Shown here one piece after another: positions 4,384 through 5,317 of a stretch of DNA of 5,317 bases. The stretch's first letter is position 1; each line of letters begins with the position of its first letter. Under the pieces are notes generated by a model. That model searched no databases and had not been told where the DNA came from. It was given only the letters and a program-made list of their open reading frames with translations. The DNA is from Treponema sp. (GTDB taxonomy: Bacteria; Spirochaetota; Spirochaetia; Treponematales; Breznakiellaceae), in assembly GCA_031257595.1 (NCBI GenBank), contig JAIROH010000086.1:1-5317 (forward strand), given 5' to 3'. Made by a program: the position numbers and the translations under genes.

Positions 4384-5028
4384 ATGAAAAATGTATTTGC
4401 AGTGGTTCTCGCAAGCCTGCTCGCGGGAGGAGTTTTCGCGCAGGAAGACGTTCACAAGCACCAGCCGTTTGATATGCTGCTGGGCCTTAATTTCGGGGTG
4501 GGCATGACGCCAAATATGGGAGAGTTGTTTAGCGCGGTGAGCAACAGCAGGATTCCAAAAGGTAATTATGCCATTACTTTCGACTTTGGGTTGACCTGCG
4601 ATTTTTACCTTTTTAACTGGCTGTCGTTCAATACCGGATTATTATTGCACCCGGATATATATCTTGTATTAGACCAGGATTTTTACAACGTCGATAGTTT
4701 TACGGATATTGCGGCAACTCCGATTTGTTTAACCATACCTCTTGCGGCGCATATTAATATTCCGAAGGTCGAATGGTTATATGCGGGAATGGGGTTAAAT
4801 TTAAACATTCCCCTTTTCGGTATGGTTGACGGATTGGCCGGAATTGATACAAAAGGAGACTTTTTTGTGGGTTTGCCTATAGATATAGGGTTTGATTTTG
4901 TGAAACCGGGTAAAGGCGGAGGGCGTTTTTTCTTTAGGATTACGCCGGAATTCCATGAAAACGGAACCACGGTGCCAATCGGTTTTATTTGGCAAATTTA
5001 CAACTGGAAATTATATAGCAAAAAATAG
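4384..5028 (+). CDS. Outer-membrane beta-barrel-like protein
   Basis: This exported protein of 214 residues is probably in the outer membrane. The ATG at 4384 begins a compact signal peptide (MKNVFAVVLASLLAGGVFA, cut before Q20). AAAGGA lies about 12 nt upstream, rather far. An in-frame TTG at 4360 would add eight polar residues and spoil the signal, so I reject it. The mature part shows barrel-style alternating strands: MLLGLNFGVGMTP (31-43), YAITFDFGLTCDFYLFNWLSFNTGLLL (62-88), TPICLTIPLAAHIN (112-125), WLYAGMGLNLNIPLF (131-145), FFVGLPIDIGFDF (160-172) and RFFFRITPEF (181-190). A last strand, VPIGFIWQIYNWKLY, sits near the C-terminus. Glycine and aromatic content and size match the small OMP barrel proteins that treponemes carry in numbers, often of unknown substrate. 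It follows two lipoprotein genes, so a shared envelope role is possible. An intrinsic terminator ends it. Confidence 0.85.
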   Translation: MKNVFAVVLASLLAGGVFAQEDVHKHQPFDMLLGLNFGVGMTPNMGELFSAVSNSRIPKGNYAITFDFGLTCDFYLFNWLSFNTGLLLHPDIYLVLDQDFYNVDSFTDIAATPICLTIPLAAHINIPKVEWLYAGMGLNLNIPLFGMVDGLAGIDTKGDFFVGLPIDIGFDFVKPGKGGGRFFFRITPEFHENGTTVPIGFIWQIYNWKLYSKK

Positions 5029-5031
5029 CCC

Positions 5032-5049
5032 GTCCGCATCCATGCGGAC
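5032..5049 (-). terminator. Short hairpin, possible minus-strand terminator
   Basis: GTCCGCA (5032-5038) and TGCGGAC (5043-5049) form a perfect 7-bp stem with the loop TCCA. Read on the minus strand it is followed by GGGCTATTTTTT, a fair T-run after a short gap, so it could stop transcription entering from the right. No minus-strand gene is visible to its right within the window. Confidence 0.4.
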
Positions 5050-5050
5050 C

Positions 5051-5092
5051 GGGGCGGTGGACGGCGCAGCCGTTCTCCGCCCCTTGATTTTG
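5051..5092 (+). terminator. Intrinsic terminator of the barrel gene
   Basis: GGGGCGG (5051-5057) pairs with CCGCCCC (5077-5083). Inside it ACGGC (5061-5065) pairs with GCCGT (5069-5073) around a GCA loop, giving an almost continuous 15-bp stem with one mismatch. TTGATTTTGTG follows, giving the U-rich tail expected for a plus-strand intrinsic terminator. It lies 22 nt after the barrel stop codon. Confidence 0.8.
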
Positions 5093-5218
5093 TGTAAACT
5101 TATTTGAGATCAATAATTTTTTGTATGCCAATTTTAAAGCATGTTTTTATTACATTTTTTCCATTATTTACAGAAAATTTTGGGGCGTATTGCATATAAC
5201 GCGAGTTTTTACTGTCAT
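5093..5218. other. AT-rich non-coding spacer
   Basis: This strongly AT-rich stretch contains runs of T and A and no supported gene. A 65-codon minus-strand open frame (5297-5100) crosses it and the GC palindromes on its right. That frame changes abruptly in composition, lacks a ribosome site and is probably chance. Confidence 0.5.
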
Positions 5219-5290
5219 TGCGCCGCAGGCGCATGGATGGGGGGTAGGCCGGGACCTTGGCCCGGCCGCAGGGGGGCCGGACGGCGGCCC
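5219..5290. repeat. Cluster of three GC-rich palindromes, REP-like element
   Basis: Three perfect stems lie in a row: TGCGCC/GGCGCA (5219-5224 with 5228-5233, loop GCA), GGCCGGG/CCCGGCC (5247-5253 with 5261-5267, 7-nt loop) and GGGCCG/CGGCCC (5274-5279 with 5285-5290, 5-nt loop). The abrupt rise in GC against the AT-rich spacer, with no gene, is typical of dispersed extragenic palindromic repeats. Whether it is repeated elsewhere in the genome cannot be seen from here, and it may continue past the right edge. Confidence 0.55.
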
Positions 5291-5317
5291 GTTCCACGAC
5301 AGCCGCCGTATGGTAAC

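Noticed and set aside
5100..5297. 65-codon minus-strand open frame at the right edge
   Set aside because: It runs from GC-rich palindromes into AT-rich spacer with an abrupt change in residue composition and has no ribosome site.

Overview
The window most likely comes from a spirochaete, and a termite-gut type Treponema fits best. Three things point there. Two neighbouring lipoproteins carry the signal-peptide end LAGCDNPAGG, which I associate with the large lipoprotein families of these treponemes. The small XRE regulator has the STNYIG...KFPSPEMIERLASALGID wording common in spirochaetes. The window also holds a short outer-membrane barrel protein and a 224-residue family that I recall from treponemes and other environmental bacteria. 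This assignment is inference from protein wording, not from a marker gene.

Left part (1-1605, minus strand, GC-rich): an accB-accC pair encodes the biotin carrier protein and biotin carboxylase of acetyl-CoA carboxylase. accC runs off the left edge. It appears to start at a TTG inside the end of accB, and it lacks about seven residues just after its catalytic ECR motif.

Middle (1606-3069, minus strand): a 224-residue protein with a helical N-terminal half and an Fn3-like C-terminal half. Its upstream gap holds twelve degenerate 21-bp units in perfect register. Upstream of that is a small XRE-family DNA-binding protein.

Right part (3070-5317, plus strand, lower GC): an AT-rich region with overlapping divergent promoter-like signals and repeated AATAG/CTATT words separates the regulator from three plus-strand genes for exported proteins. 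These are two small lipoproteins that share a 41-bp signal-peptide segment at DNA level but have unrelated mature parts, and a 214-residue outer-membrane beta-barrel-like protein. A strong intrinsic terminator follows the barrel gene. The window ends in AT-rich spacer and then a cluster of GC-rich palindromes resembling a REP-type intergenic element.

Functionally, accBC is core fatty-acid synthesis. The rest looks like an accessory envelope region, possibly governed by the XRE protein. The most unusual items are the phase-locked 21-bp array, the accC deletion and the shared lipoprotein signal cassette. I do not see a convincing complete new system.
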